Source: Asanoa ishikariensis (GTDB lineage Bacteria; Actinomycetota; Actinomycetes; Mycobacteriales; Micromonosporaceae). From it: a DNA stretch of 64,000 nucleotides. A program made the position numbers and the translations under genes. Shown piece after piece: positions 53,878-62,597 of this stretch (positions are counted from its first letter, which is position 1; the number at the start of each line of letters is the position of its first letter). Under the pieces are notes generated by a model. The model saw only the letters and a program-made list of their open reading frames with translations, was not told the origin of the DNA and did no database searches. Location: contig NZ_FNQB01000001.1 of assembly GCF_900107455.1 (NCBI RefSeq), positions 1,302,001-1,366,000 on the forward strand, given 5' to 3'.

Positions 53878-54057
53878 GCCTTGGTTCTCCGCTCACGCTC
53901 GGCGGCGCCACTGTGCGCCACGTCGGTTGCCGGGACTGGCCGCGCCCGCACGGCGCGTCAGCTAGGACATCTGTTCTTCTGTCCCGCCGGAGCGGGTTCA
54001 CCTACGTGCGCAGGCGAGGATAGTGCGTGAGCCTACCCACTGTGCATCCGAGCCAAC

Positions 54058-54073
54058 GTTACCGGTCGGTATC
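54058..54073. promoter_or_regulatory. TetR-type inverted repeat upstream of acyl-CoA dehydrogenase
   Basis: TACCG-GT-CGGTA (54060-54071) is a perfect inverted repeat about 80 bp before the ACAD start. ACCGACCGGT-type sites are typical of TetR regulators of fatty-acid degradation in actinobacteria. The regulator is not in this window. Confidence 0.4.
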
Positions 54074-54153
54074 CTCAGCACTGGGCCGGATAGACACATG
54101 CCCGACGCACGCTACCGGTGGCGTAGTCCGCCGGCCAGGGGAGGGCTGCAATC

Positions 54154-55320
54154 ATGACACAGGGTTCGTTCGACGTTTACCTACTGCCAGAAGAGCACAG
54201 CACGATCAGGGCCGCGGTACGCGAACTGTGTGATGCCCGCGTCGCCCCCAACGCCGCGCACGCGGACGAGACCGGCGACTTCCCCAAGGCCTCCTACGAG
54301 GCGTTGCGTGCCGCCGACTTCCACGCGCCGCACATCCCGGTCGAATACGGCGGTGCCGGCGCCGACGCCCTGGCCACGGCGATCGTGATCGAAGAGGTGG
54401 CCCGCGCCTGTGCGTCGTCGTCGCTGATCCCGGCGGTCAACAAGCTGGGCACGATGCCGCTGTTGCTGGCCGGCTCCGACGCGGTCAAGGCCGAGTTCCT
54501 CCCGCCGGTCGCGCGGGGCGAGGCGATGTTCTCGTACTGCCTGTCCGAGCCCGACGCGGGCAGCGACGCCGTGTCGATGACGACCCGGGCGGAACGGTCC
54601 GGCGACGGCTGGGTGCTCAACGGGGTCAAGCGCTGGATCACGAACGCCGGTGTGTCGGAGTTCTACACGGTCTTCGCGGTCACCGAGCCCGGCGCCCGGT
54701 CCCGCGGCATCTCGGCGTTCGTCGTGTCCAAGTCGGATGCCGGTGTGTCCTTCGGCGCACCGGAGAAGAAGTTGGGCATCAAGGGCTCGCCGACTCGCGA
54801 AGTTTACTTCGACAATGTGCATATTCCGGATTCGCGCCGGATTGGCGAGCCGGGCACCGGCTTCGCCACCGCGATGCGCACGCTCGACCACACCCGGGTC
54901 ACCATCGCCGCACAGGCGGTCGGCATCGCCTCCGGTGCGCTCGACTACGCCCTCGGATACGTGAAGGAGCGGCACCAGTTCGGCAAGCCGATCGCCGACT
55001 TCCAGGGCATCCAGTTCATGCTCGCGGACATGGGCATGAAGCTCACCGCCGCCCGCGAGCTCACCTACGCGGCGGCCGGGCGGTCCGAGCGCGGCGACGC
55101 CGACCTGACCTACTTCGGGGCGGCCGCCAAGTGCTTCGCGTCCGACGCCGCCATGGCGATCACCACCGACGCGGTCCAACTGCTCGGGGGGTACGGCTAC
55201 ACCCGTGACTACCCCCTCGAACGGATGATGCGCGACGCCAAGATCACGCAGATCTACGAGGGCACCAACCAGGTCCAGCGGGTCGTGATGGCCCGCCAGC
55301 TCCTCAACGGCGTCGGCTGA
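54154..55320 (+). CDS. acyl-CoA dehydrogenase
   Basis: A 388-residue FAD enzyme that introduces the alpha,beta double bond in acyl-CoA. Features: YGGAGADALA, YCLSEPDAGSDAVSM (FAD binding), WITNAGVSEFY, ERHQFGKPIADFQGIQFMLADM, and the catalytic base E369 in ITQIYEGTNQVQR. This Glu position is that of short/medium-chain enzymes. An AGGGGAGGG ribosome-binding site lies 9 nt before the ATG. Monocistronic. Confidence 0.96.
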   Translation: MTQGSFDVYLLPEEHSTIRAAVRELCDARVAPNAAHADETGDFPKASYEALRAADFHAPHIPVEYGGAGADALATAIVIEEVARACASSSLIPAVNKLGTMPLLLAGSDAVKAEFLPPVARGEAMFSYCLSEPDAGSDAVSMTTRAERSGDGWVLNGVKRWITNAGVSEFYTVFAVTEPGARSRGISAFVVSKSDAGVSFGAPEKKLGIKGSPTREVYFDNVHIPDSRRIGEPGTGFATAMRTLDHTRVTIAAQAVGIASGALDYALGYVKERHQFGKPIADFQGIQFMLADMGMKLTAARELTYAAAGRSERGDADLTYFGAAAKCFASDAAMAITTDAVQLLGGYGYTRDYPLERMMRDAKITQIYEGTNQVQRVVMARQLLNGVG

Positions 55321-55345
55321 CCCTCTTCGGCCGGGTGCGCGGCAC

Positions 55346-56707
55346 TCAGAGGCGGCGGGTGGCGTCCGGGTCGCTGGGTGGCGTGGTCGGCGTGGCATGG
55401 CCGGGTGGTGGATAGGCGGCCGGTGGCGGCGGCGTGCCGTGCAGCGGCCGGGTGCGGCCGTCCGGCGCGGCCCGGTCGCTCGACTCGTCGCTGTCCGGAC
55501 CGGGCTCCTCGGCCGGTTTCAGCACGGTCGTCTGCTCGTCGCCGTCCGCGTCGTCGCTCGTCGCCGGCCGCAGCAGCGTGGTCTGTTCCTCGCTGTCCGG
55601 GGCGGGCCTCGCCGACGGTCCCAGCAACGTCGTCTGCTCGTCGCCGTCCGGGTCGAGGCGGGTCGTCTCGTCGTCCGTCAGCCGGGTGGTCTCGTCCTCC
55701 GCCGCCGGGGGCGGCGTGAGTCGAGTGGTCTCGTCCGTGGCCGGCGGCGGCGTGAGCCGGGTGGTCTCGTCGGTGGCCGGGCTCAACCGGGTCGTGGCGT
55801 CGGTGCCGCCGAGCCGGGTGGTGGCGTCCGTGGCGTCGGCCGCGTCGCTGGCGCCCGGCTGGCGGGGCACGTGCGGGGTGAACCGCGGCGGCGGTGGTGG
55901 CGGCGTCCGTTCGCTGCCAGGCGGGCGGGGCGGCGTGCGCTGGCTGGCCGGCGGGCGCGGCGGCGTCGTCCAGGCACTGGCCCCGGCGATCGTCGGCCCG
56001 GCGGTCGCCGGCCCGGCCGTCGGCGGTGGGGCGGGCGTTGGCGGTGGGGCGGCCGTCGGGCGGGGTGGCGGCGGAGCGCTCTGCCCGGAGGGTGGCGGCG
56101 GCCCGGGCGGCCCGCTGGCCGGCGCGGCCGAGGTCGGCACGGGGACCGGCGGCACTCCGTACCCCTGGCCGTAGAGCGCACCGGTGGCGTAGGGACCGGC
56201 CGGCGATCCGGGAGCCGCGGCGAACGCCGGCGAGGTCGGATAGGCCGGCGGGTAGCCGGGTGGCGGGGCGACCGTGGCGCCTGGATAGATCGGCTGCGTG
56301 GGCAACGCCGGCGCCGGATGCCGCTGCCAGCGCCGCGGGCTGGTCACGGTCAGCAGCAGCAGCGTGCCGACCACCGGGCCGATCGCCACGATCGGATTGA
56401 CCAGGCCGGCCGGGCGGCCGAACACGGAGGCCGTGAACAGCTCACGGAACAGTCCCGGGTCCTGGCCCGCCCACACGCTGACCACGATGAACGCCAGCCC
56501 CGCCGTCGCGGGACCGACCGGGGAGAGCCGGGTCAGCACGAGCAGGGTGAGTAGCACCCCGGCCGCGGCGAGTGCCGCGTAGCCGCCGACCATCCGCAGG
56601 TCGAAGCGCCCGACACCGATCGAGACCTCGTTCATCCCGTAGCCGGACAGCACCCAGATGGCCGGGGCCAGGAGCAACGACAAGAGCAGCGAACCGAGAT
56701 GGCGCAT
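55346..56707 (-). CDS. membrane protein with TTRL-repeat, Pro-rich tail
   Basis: A 453-residue protein. The first 130 residues hold four membrane helices (RHLGSLLLSLLLAPAIWVLSG..., ...LLLLTVTS). The rest is a long disordered cytoplasmic-looking tail: a Pro/Ala/Gly-rich half (about 140-290), then nine acidic-TT-hydrophobic motifs (ATTRL x2, ETTRL x4, QTTLL x2, QTTVL) and a Pro-rich end finishing DATRRL. The motif resembles the ETTSV phosphosite of the FHA protein GarA, so multisite phosphorylation is a fair guess. The helices are paralogous to those of the next gene (56794-57441). Confidence 0.82.
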   Translation of the reverse strand: MRHLGSLLLSLLLAPAIWVLSGYGMNEVSIGVGRFDLRMVGGYAALAAAGVLLTLLVLTRLSPVGPATAGLAFIVVSVWAGQDPGLFRELFTASVFGRPAGLVNPIVAIGPVVGTLLLLTVTSPRRWQRHPAPALPTQPIYPGATVAPPPGYPPAYPTSPAFAAAPGSPAGPYATGALYGQGYGVPPVPVPTSAAPASGPPGPPPPSGQSAPPPPRPTAAPPPTPAPPPTAGPATAGPTIAGASAWTTPPRPPASQRTPPRPPGSERTPPPPPPRFTPHVPRQPGASDAADATDATTRLGGTDATTRLSPATDETTRLTPPPATDETTRLTPPPAAEDETTRLTDDETTRLDPDGDEQTTLLGPSARPAPDSEEQTTLLRPATSDDADGDEQTTVLKPAEEPGPDSDESSDRAAPDGRTRPLHGTPPPPAAYPPPGHATPTTPPSDPDATRRL

Positions 56708-56793
56708 CGGGCCTCCCGCGGGGCTGCGGTCGATCCGGTGGATCGACCCAGGTGAAGCGCACCGTACCCCGAGGGAGCGACGAACTCTGTCGC

Positions 56794-57441
56794 CTATTCG
56801 GCCTTACCGTCCGGGCGGTACGGCACCGGCGGTGACGACCACGGTGAGCCCCCGGCGGTGGGCGTTCCGCCGAACGACTCCGTCCGGGGCGCCGGCACGT
56901 CGGCCGGCGGGTAGGCCAGCGTCGGCGGGCGGGAGTCCGGGTCGGTGCTGAAACCGCCTGCGAACAGGTCCGGGTCGGTGTCGTCCACACCGGACGTCGC
57001 GGTCGCGGTGGTGGCGACCGGCCAGCGGCGCCAGCGCTGCACGCTGAACGCCGCCATGGCCAGCAGCAGGCCGAGGAACAGCAGCGTGCCGTTGTCGAGC
57101 GGCAGGCGAAGCTGCAGCGGGTCGCCGAACAGCCGCCAGCCGCCCGGCACCGCGGACCGCACCCGCAGCGGGGCGATGAACATGCCCACGTACGGCGCCA
57201 TCAGCAGCAGGCCGGCGATCAGCGGACCAAGCGGCGACCAGCGCAGCGTGGCGAGCACGCCGAGAGCGATCCCGGCGGCGGCGAGGTAGACCGCGGGCTC
57301 GATCAGCCGGGCGGTGTTGAACGCGGAAGTGTCGGCCCAGGTGGTGATCGTCGAAGTCGATCCGTCCTGGCCGAGCGCGAGCAGAATCCAGACCAGCGGC
57401 GCGGCGACGATGCCGGCGAGCAGGCTCCACAGATGACGCAC
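56794..57441 (-). CDS. paralogous four-helix membrane protein
   Basis: A 215-residue protein opening RHLWSLLAGIVAAPLVWILLALGQ, clearly related to the RHLGSLLLSLLLAPAIWVLSGYG of its downstream neighbour. Four membrane helices (to about residue 145) are followed by a shorter, Pro/Asp-rich tail without the TT motifs. GTG 57441 is chosen by alignment with the paralogue; the frame is open further upstream. It lies 86 bp before the TTRL gene in the same direction. The function is unknown. Confidence 0.78.
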   Translation of the reverse strand: MRHLWSLLAGIVAAPLVWILLALGQDGSTSTITTWADTSAFNTARLIEPAVYLAAAGIALGVLATLRWSPLGPLIAGLLLMAPYVGMFIAPLRVRSAVPGGWRLFGDPLQLRLPLDNGTLLFLGLLLAMAAFSVQRWRRWPVATTATATSGVDDTDPDLFAGGFSTDPDSRPPTLAYPPADVPAPRTESFGGTPTAGGSPWSSPPVPYRPDGKAE

Positions 57442-57529
57442 GCGAGCACCGTACCGGAGCGCGTTCCGGACCGTGAATGTGTGCGCGGCACCCACATGTC
57501 AGCGCCCTCGCATAGGGGAGGATGGCCGA

Positions 57530-59485
57530 ATGAGCAACGAGGTGTTGTGGACGCCGCCGTCCGACGTACGCCAGACCAGTCGGATCGGCCACTACCTGCA
57601 ATGGCTCGAACGCGAGCGGGGTCTGGCGTTCGCCGACTACGAGGCGTTGCGGCTGTGGTCTGTCCAGAACATCCCGGATTTCTGGAGTTCGATCTGGGAC
57701 TACTTCGAGGTGGTCAGCCACACACCGCCGACCGCGACCATCGGTGATCGGCACATGCCCGGCACGCGGTGGTTCCCGGGCGCGACGCTCAACTACGCCG
57801 AGAACGTGCTGCGGATGCCCGGCCGGGCCGGCGACGACCCCGCCGTGATCGCGCACGGCCAGACCCGGGCGCCACAGACCCTGACCAAGGACGAGCTACG
57901 CGACGCGGTGCGGCGGTGCGCCGCGGGTCTGCGCCGGCTCGGTGTCGGGCCGGGTGACCGGGTCGCGGCGTACGCGCCGAACATCCCCGAGACGTACGTG
58001 CTGATGCTGGCCTCGGCCAGTCTGGGCGCGATCTTCTCGTCCTGCGCACCCGAGTTCGGCACGCGCAGCGTCTGCGACCGTTGGCAGCAGATCGAGCCCA
58101 AGGTGCTGGTCGCGGTCGACGGCTACCGCTATGGCGACAAGCCGGTCGACCGCGCGGCCGAGGTCGAGGCGATCCGGGCGGCTCTGCCGTCGGTCGAGCA
58201 CCTCGTGATGATCAACTACCTCGACCCGGCGGCGGGTTCCGGTTGGGACGAGCTCACCGCTCCCACCGACGAGCCGCTGACCTTCGCGGCGCTGCCGTTC
58301 GACCACCCGCTCTACGTGCTCTACTCGTCGGGCACCACCGGGCTGCCGAAGCCGATCGTCCACGGTCACGGCGGCATCCTGCTCGAGCACCTCAAGATGC
58401 TCGCGCTGCACCACGACCTCGGCCCGGCGGACCGGTTCTTCTGGTTCACCACCACCGGCTGGATGATGTGGAACTTCCTCGTCTCCGGCCCGGCGGTCGG
58501 CGCCACGATCGTGCTGTTCGACGGCAACCCCGGCGCGCCGAGCCTCGACACGCTGTGGGCAATGGCGGAAGAGACCCGGATGACCTATTTCGGGACGTCC
58601 GCGCCGTTCCTGCTCGCCTGTCGCAAGTCCGGCCTGGTGCCGCGTGTCGACCACGACCTGACCGCGCTGCGCGGGCTCGGCTCGACCGGCGCTCCGCTGC
58701 CGCCGGAAGGCTTCGCCTGGGTGTACGCGGACGTCAGCGACACGCTCCAGCTCCAGTCGCTGTCCGGTGGCACCGACGTGTGCACCGGCTTCGTCGGCGG
58801 GGTGCCGCTGCTCCCGGTGCGATCCGGTGAGATCGCCTGCCGGGCGCTCGGCGCGGCGGTCGAGGCGTTCGGGCCGGACGGCATGCCGGTGCGCGACCAG
58901 CTCGGCGAGTTGGTGATCACCGAGCCGATGCCGAGCATGCCGGTCGGCTTCTGGAACGACCCGGACGGCAGCCGCTACCGGGAGGCGTACTTCGACGTCT
59001 ATCCGGGCGTCTGGCGACACGGCGATTGGATCACCATCAACGAGCACGGCGGCTGCGTGATCACCGGCCGCTCCGACGCCACCCTCAACCGCGGCGGCGT
59101 GCGGCTGGGCACGTCGGAGTTCTACTCCGTGGTCGAAGGGCTGCCGGAGATCGCCGACTCGCTGGTCATCCACCTGGAGGACAGCGAGGGTGGCGCCGGT
59201 GAGCTGCTGCTGTTCGTGGTCACCACGGACGAGCGCGACCTCGACGGCGACCTGACCGCCAAGATCGCGAAAGAGCTGAAGACCGCCCTGTCGCCGCGGC
59301 ACGTCCCGGACGCGGTCTACCGGATCCTGGGCGTACCCCGCACCCTGTCCGGCAAGAAGCTCGAGGTGCCGGTCAAGAAGATCCTCACCGGCACGCCGGC
59401 GGAGAGCGCGGCGGCCAAGGGCGCGCTGGCCAACCCGGAGTCGCTGGCCGCGTTCGAGAAGCTGGCCCGCGAGGGCGTCAGCTGA
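57530..59485 (+). CDS. acetoacetate-CoA ligase (acetoacetyl-CoA synthetase)
   Basis: A 651-residue adenylate-forming enzyme that activates acetoacetate with CoA and ATP. The N-terminal ACS cap (VQNIPDFWSSIWDYFEV), the FPGATLNYAENVL segment, P-loop-like YSSGTTGLPKPIVHGHGG (about residues 264-281), the SLSGGTDVCTGFVGG substrate region and the catalytic Lys near 607 (TLSGKKLEVPVKK) are visible. Length and the GTDxCTxFVGG motif match acetoacetyl-CoA synthetases rather than acetyl-CoA synthetases. ATG at 57530 is preceded by AGGGGAGG. Confidence 0.93.
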   Translation: MSNEVLWTPPSDVRQTSRIGHYLQWLERERGLAFADYEALRLWSVQNIPDFWSSIWDYFEVVSHTPPTATIGDRHMPGTRWFPGATLNYAENVLRMPGRAGDDPAVIAHGQTRAPQTLTKDELRDAVRRCAAGLRRLGVGPGDRVAAYAPNIPETYVLMLASASLGAIFSSCAPEFGTRSVCDRWQQIEPKVLVAVDGYRYGDKPVDRAAEVEAIRAALPSVEHLVMINYLDPAAGSGWDELTAPTDEPLTFAALPFDHPLYVLYSSGTTGLPKPIVHGHGGILLEHLKMLALHHDLGPADRFFWFTTTGWMMWNFLVSGPAVGATIVLFDGNPGAPSLDTLWAMAEETRMTYFGTSAPFLLACRKSGLVPRVDHDLTALRGLGSTGAPLPPEGFAWVYADVSDTLQLQSLSGGTDVCTGFVGGVPLLPVRSGEIACRALGAAVEAFGPDGMPVRDQLGELVITEPMPSMPVGFWNDPDGSRYREAYFDVYPGVWRHGDWITINEHGGCVITGRSDATLNRGGVRLGTSEFYSVVEGLPEIADSLVIHLEDSEGGAGELLLFVVTTDERDLDGDLTAKIAKELKTALSPRHVPDAVYRILGVPRTLSGKKLEVPVKKILTGTPAESAAAKGALANPESLAAFEKLAREGVS

Positions 59486-60155
59486 GGTCGCGGGTGACCT
59501 GCTCGCTGGCGATCCGGCCGGCGAGCTTGGCGCGGTCGAGGTTGCCGCAGAGCACGATGCTGGCTCCGGCGGCCAACGGCGCCAGCAGCCAGTCGCGCGG
59601 CTCGGGGTGGGTCGCCGCGTCGATCAGCACCCGGTCGCCGGGTTGCAAGCCGAACGGGTCTTTCCTCGACCATTCGGAAGAGCCGCGGGGGTACGCGGCG
59701 AAGACGTCACCGTAGGCCCGGACCGCCACGGTGTAGTCCTGCCAACCCGAGGGCACCTCGCGCATCGGCAGGGCGAGCGGGTGCAGTGACAGCGCGTAAC
59801 GATCGCCGGCCGACCAGTCGTCGGCCTCGGCGACCCGCGCCTCGGTGGCGAACAGGACGTCGACGGGTCCGGGTGTCGTGGTGACCTCGACGCCCGCCGC
59901 CCAGCAGCCGAGCAGCACGGCGGCGGTCTGCCAGTGCGGTGGCAGCAGCACGCCGGCCCGGTCGCCGTCGCCCAGCCCGGCGCCGTCGACCAGCAGGTTC
60001 GCGGTTTTCTCGACCCAGTTGTCGAGCGTGGCGCCGGACAGTTCGGTCCGTTCGCCGGTCGCATCGTCGTACCAGGTCAAAAGCGGTCTTGTCGGATCTC
60101 GGCGGATTGCCGCCGCGAACATCCGGGCGATTTCGTCCGCGCTCTCTTCGGCCAT
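59478..60155 (-). CDS. TIGR03089 family protein
   Basis: A 225-residue protein resembling only the N-terminal part of adenylate-forming (AMP-binding) enzymes: TWYDDATGERTELSGATLDNWVEKTANLLVDGAGLGDGDRAGVLLPPHWQTAAVLLGCW. It lacks the P-loop and the catalytic lysine domain, so it should not form adenylates. It matches the actinobacteria-specific TIGR03089 family of unknown function, which is often found beside glycosyltransferase and sugar-nucleotide genes, as here. ATG 60155 has GAGG 8 nt upstream. Its 3' end overlaps that of the acetoacetate-CoA ligase by 8 bp. Confidence 0.85.
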   Translation of the reverse strand: MAEESADEIARMFAAAIRRDPTRPLLTWYDDATGERTELSGATLDNWVEKTANLLVDGAGLGDGDRAGVLLPPHWQTAAVLLGCWAAGVEVTTTPGPVDVLFATEARVAEADDWSAGDRYALSLHPLALPMREVPSGWQDYTVAVRAYGDVFAAYPRGSSEWSRKDPFGLQPGDRVLIDAATHPEPRDWLLAPLAAGASIVLCGNLDRAKLAGRIASEQVTRDLS

Positions 60156-60237
60156 CGGTCGCACCTCACCGGCTAGGCATCGATCGTTCGCCGTGTCGTC
60201 ACGGTGTCACCGGCTCCGACCCGTCGCTGGCTCAGCG

Positions 60238-60243
60238 TAGGCT
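60238..60243 (+). promoter_or_regulatory. -10 box TAGGCT before the glycosyltransferase gene
   Basis: TAGGCT lies 49 nt before the GTG at 60293; the leader contains GAGGAG at 60278-60283 as ribosome-binding site. Confidence 0.4.
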
Positions 60244-60292
60244 TGGCACCAAAGTGGCCTGGCACACACCGCACCCTTGAGGAGCCCGCACC

Positions 60293-61435
60293 GTGACTTC
60301 CGGTCCGCCCCGCGTACTCGTCGACGCCACCAGCGTTCCCGCTGACCGCGGCGGCGTGGGCCGCTACGTCGACGGGCTTCTAGGCGCGCTCGGCAAGGTC
60401 ATCGGCTCTGAGGTGGAGCTCGCGGTGGTGGGCCTGCGCACCGACGCGGAGCGTTACAGCCGCATGCTGCCCGCGGCCGAGGTGGTCGCCGCGCCGGCCG
60501 CGGTCGCGCACCGCCCCGCCCGGCTCGCCTGGGAGCAGACCGGCCTGCCGCTGCTGGCCCAGCAGGTCGGCGCCGACGTGCTGCACTCGCCCTTCTACAC
60601 CTGCCCGCTGCGGGCCGGCTGCCCCGTGACGGTGACCGTCCACGACGCCACGTTCTTCACGGAGCCGGAGCACTACGACAAGTCCCGGCGCACCTTCTTC
60701 CGCAGCGCGATCAAGACCTCGCTGCGCCGCGCACACCGCGTGATCGTGCCGAGCAAGGCGACCCGTGACGAGCTGATCCGGCTGCTCGACGCCGACCCGA
60801 CCCGGGTCGACGTGGCCTACCACGGCGTCGACCCGACCGCGTTCCACCCGCCGACCGCCGAGGAGAAGGCCCGCGTCGCCGCTCGCCTCGGCCTGGCCGG
60901 CACCGACTACGTCGCGTTCCTGGGTGCCAAGGAGCCCCGCAAGAACGTGCCGAGCCTGATCCGCGGGTGGGTCAAGGCGGTGCACGACCGGCCCAACCCG
61001 CCCGCGCTGGTGGTCGCCGGCGGCCAGGGCCACGACGACGACATCGACCGTGCGGTCGCCGACGTGCCCGGCCACCTGCGTCTGCTCCGCCCCGGCTACC
61101 TGCGCTACGCCGACCTGCCCGGGTTCCTGGGTGGCGCGCTGGTCGCGGCGTACCCGAGCTTCGGTGAGGGCTTCGGCCTGCCGATCCTCGAGGCCATGGC
61201 GTGCGCCGTGCCGGTGCTGACCACGCCCCGGCTGTCGCTGCCCGAGGTCGGCGGTGACGCGGTGGCGTACACGAGCGAAGATCCTGACCAGATCGCGATC
61301 GACCTGGCCTCGCTGCTCGACGACGAACCCCGCCGGATGGCGTTGGGCAAGGCCGGCTTCGACCGGGCCAAGGAGTTCACCTGGGAGTCCAGCGCCGAGG
61401 TGCACATCGCGGCCTGGCAGCGGGCGCGCGCGTGA
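60293..61435 (+). CDS. glycosyltransferase family 4 (GT-B)
   Basis: A 380-residue GT-B glycosyltransferase. The acceptor half begins RVLVDATSVPADRGGVGRYVDGLL. The donor half has FLGAKEPRKNVPSLIRGWV, and GALVAAYPSFGEGFGLPILEAMACAVPVLT contains the EX7E motif (E of FGEGFG to E of LEAM). It probably uses a GDP- or UDP-sugar for envelope polysaccharide. It overlaps or abuts the mannose-1-phosphate guanylyltransferase gene, which suggests that GDP-mannose may be the donor. Confidence 0.92.
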   Translation: MTSGPPRVLVDATSVPADRGGVGRYVDGLLGALGKVIGSEVELAVVGLRTDAERYSRMLPAAEVVAAPAAVAHRPARLAWEQTGLPLLAQQVGADVLHSPFYTCPLRAGCPVTVTVHDATFFTEPEHYDKSRRTFFRSAIKTSLRRAHRVIVPSKATRDELIRLLDADPTRVDVAYHGVDPTAFHPPTAEEKARVAARLGLAGTDYVAFLGAKEPRKNVPSLIRGWVKAVHDRPNPPALVVAGGQGHDDDIDRAVADVPGHLRLLRPGYLRYADLPGFLGGALVAAYPSFGEGFGLPILEAMACAVPVLTTPRLSLPEVGGDAVAYTSEDPDQIAIDLASLLDDEPRRMALGKAGFDRAKEFTWESSAEVHIAAWQRARA

Positions 61436-61470
61436 CCGGTCAGTTTGCGGCGGTCCGGCATGATGTCCCG

Positions 61471-62574
61471 ATGCACGCCGTGATCCTCGCCGGTGGCAGC
61501 GGCACTCGACTGTGGCCGTTGTCCCGACTTCACCAGCCCAAGTTCCTCCATCCGCTGTCCGGCAGCCCGATGTCGCTGTTGCAGGCGACGGTCGAGCGGG
61601 TCGCGCCGCTGGCCGGTCCGGAGCAGACGATGGTGGTGACCGGCGCGGCCCACGCGGCATCCGTGGCCCGGCAGCTCACCGCGCTGCCCGAGGAGAACAT
61701 CCTGGTCGAGCCGTCCGCGCGGGACTCCTGCGCGGCGATCGGGCTCGCGGCGGCGTTGATCGCCCGGCACGACCCGTCGGCGATCATGGGCGCTTTCGCC
61801 GCCGATCACCTGATCACCAACCCGGCCCAGTTCGTCCAGGTGGTCCGCCAGGCGGTGGCCGGTGCCGAGCGCGGGTTGCTGATGACCATCGCGATCAAGC
61901 CGACCCGCCCGGAGACGGGCTACGGCTATCTGCGCTGCGGTGCCGAGGTCGGCCCGGGTCCGGTGCGGATGGTCGAGGCGTTCGCCGAGAAACCGGCGTA
62001 CGAGCTGGCCAAGCAGTACGTCGAGTCCGGCGATTACCTGTGGAACGCCGGCATGTTCGTCTGGCGGGTCGACGCGTTCCTCGCGGAGCTCGCCCGCCAG
62101 CAACCGAGCCTGCACGACGGCCTGTGCCGGGTCGCTGCCGCCTGGGACCAGCCCGACCGCGACGAGGTCCTCACGGCCGTCTGGCCGACCCTGACGAAGA
62201 TCTCGGTCGACTACGCGGTGATGGAGGGTGCCGCGGCGGCCGGCAAGGTCGGCACGGTGCCCGGCGACTTCGGCTGGACCGACGTCGGCGACTTCCAGAC
62301 CCTGGGCGACGTGTTGCCCGGCGACTCGCGCGGCAACGTGGTGCTCGGCGGCGGCGCCGACCACCCGGGTGAGAAGCCCGGCGTGCTGCTGCGCGACACC
62401 GACCGCCTGGTCGTCGTGCCGCACTCGGGCCGCCTGGTGGCCGCGCTGGGCGTCGAAGATCTGGTGATTGTCGACACGCCCGACGTGGTGCTGGTCTGCT
62501 CCCGCGCGCGCTCCCAAGAGGTCAAGCAACTAGTGGACGAGTTGAAAGCCCGAGGCGACGAGGGATTTTGCTAG
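61471..62574 (+). CDS. manC: mannose-1-phosphate guanylyltransferase
   Basis: A 367-residue nucleotidyltransferase that makes GDP-mannose from mannose-1-phosphate and GTP. The pyrophosphorylase motif AVILAGGSGTRLWPLSR begins the protein. FAADHLI, EKPAYELAKQYVESGDYLWNAGMFVW (FVEKP-type active site) and KISVDYAVMEGA are diagnostic. The ATG at 61471 places the motif at the N-terminus, and a CATGAT box 6 nt upstream suggests a leaderless start. A GTG at 61432 that overlaps the glycosyltransferase stop would add 13 residues. Confidence 0.93.
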   Translation: MHAVILAGGSGTRLWPLSRLHQPKFLHPLSGSPMSLLQATVERVAPLAGPEQTMVVTGAAHAASVARQLTALPEENILVEPSARDSCAAIGLAAALIARHDPSAIMGAFAADHLITNPAQFVQVVRQAVAGAERGLLMTIAIKPTRPETGYGYLRCGAEVGPGPVRMVEAFAEKPAYELAKQYVESGDYLWNAGMFVWRVDAFLAELARQQPSLHDGLCRVAAAWDQPDRDEVLTAVWPTLTKISVDYAVMEGAAAAGKVGTVPGDFGWTDVGDFQTLGDVLPGDSRGNVVLGGGADHPGEKPGVLLRDTDRLVVVPHSGRLVAALGVEDLVIVDTPDVVLVCSRARSQEVKQLVDELKARGDEGFC

Positions 62575-62585
62575 CCGAGGTTCTT

Positions 62586-62591
62586 TAGGCT
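62586..62591 (+). promoter_or_regulatory. -10 box TAGGCT, leaderless start
   Basis: TAGGCT ends 6 nt before the ATG at 62598; no ribosome-binding site. Confidence 0.5.
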
Positions 62592-62597
62592 GATCGC

